Below, in pieces: positions 5,998-6,051 of a stretch of 6,051 nt of DNA (within the stretch, counting starts at the first letter, position 1; every line of letters starts with the position of its first letter). The position numbers were made by a program, and so were the translations under genes. The notes under the pieces are model-generated. The model worked only from the letters and a program-made list of their open reading frames with translations. It searched no databases and had not been told where the DNA came from. The stretch comes from CAZXCQ01 sp964639275 (GTDB taxonomy: Bacteria; Desulfobacterota; DSM-4660; Desulfatiglandales; Desulfatiglandaceae): assembly GCA_964639275.1 (NCBI GenBank), contig CAZXCQ010000332.1, positions 1-6,051 on the forward strand. Direction: 5' to 3'.

Positions 5998-6051
5998 GTA
6001 ACATCTCAAAAAACAGGGGCAAAGGTGTGGCATGGGGGTCTTTTTTTCTTC
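5998..6051. repeat. palindromic repeat, copy B (cut by window end)
   Basis: Begins GTAACATCTCAAAAAACAGG, continues to GGTGTGGCATGGGGGTC and a run of seven T. It aligns over about 54 bases with the right arm of copy A read on the minus strand, with only small gaps, so it lies in inverted orientation relative to copy A. The second arm should follow just beyond the window. Confidence 0.65.

Overview
The window is bacterial, of moderate GC, and all genes lie on the minus strand. The likely source is a deltaproteobacterium-like Gram-negative (Desulfobacterota sense). This is an inference from the gene order and the style of the proteins, not from any marker gene.

Layout in the direction of transcription (right to left). 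(1) 6051-5891: the edge of a palindromic repeat (copy B, from 5998), then a good sigma70-type promoter (5937-5965). (2) 5890-4409: a membrane-bound class III nucleotidyl cyclase with a HAMP domain. Its natural reading frame starts at the ATG at 5888-5890 but is broken by one in-frame TGA at 5807-5809. The uninterrupted part can only start from a poor GTG at 5752. (3) 4408-4140: a 269-base intergenic region with a complete palindromic repeat (copy A, 4251-4352) and a promoter-like element with a 16-bp dyad feeding the next gene. (4) 4139-1: a five-gene cluster of the MoxR/Bat type. It runs MoxR AAA+ ATPase, DUF58 protein, signal-peptide/TM protein resembling DUF4381, BatA-like VWA membrane protein, and the first 53 codons of a BatB-like protein cut by the window edge.

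The cluster looks like one operon. DUF58 and the DUF4381-like gene overlap by 1 base (TGATG), the latter and batA overlap by 4 bases (ATGA), and the two remaining gaps are 70-74 bases with no terminator. By family knowledge, MoxR ATPases act as chaperone-like remodelers for VWA/MIDAS proteins encoded beside them. The DUF58 protein and BatA both keep a complete set of MIDAS residues here.

The points most worth a second look are the in-frame TGA in the cyclase (nonsense mutation, selenocysteine or readthrough), the inverted pair of repeats bracketing the cyclase, and the apparent supply of the MoxR operon -35 box by the end of one of those repeats. No gene-free stretch exceeds 300 bases.
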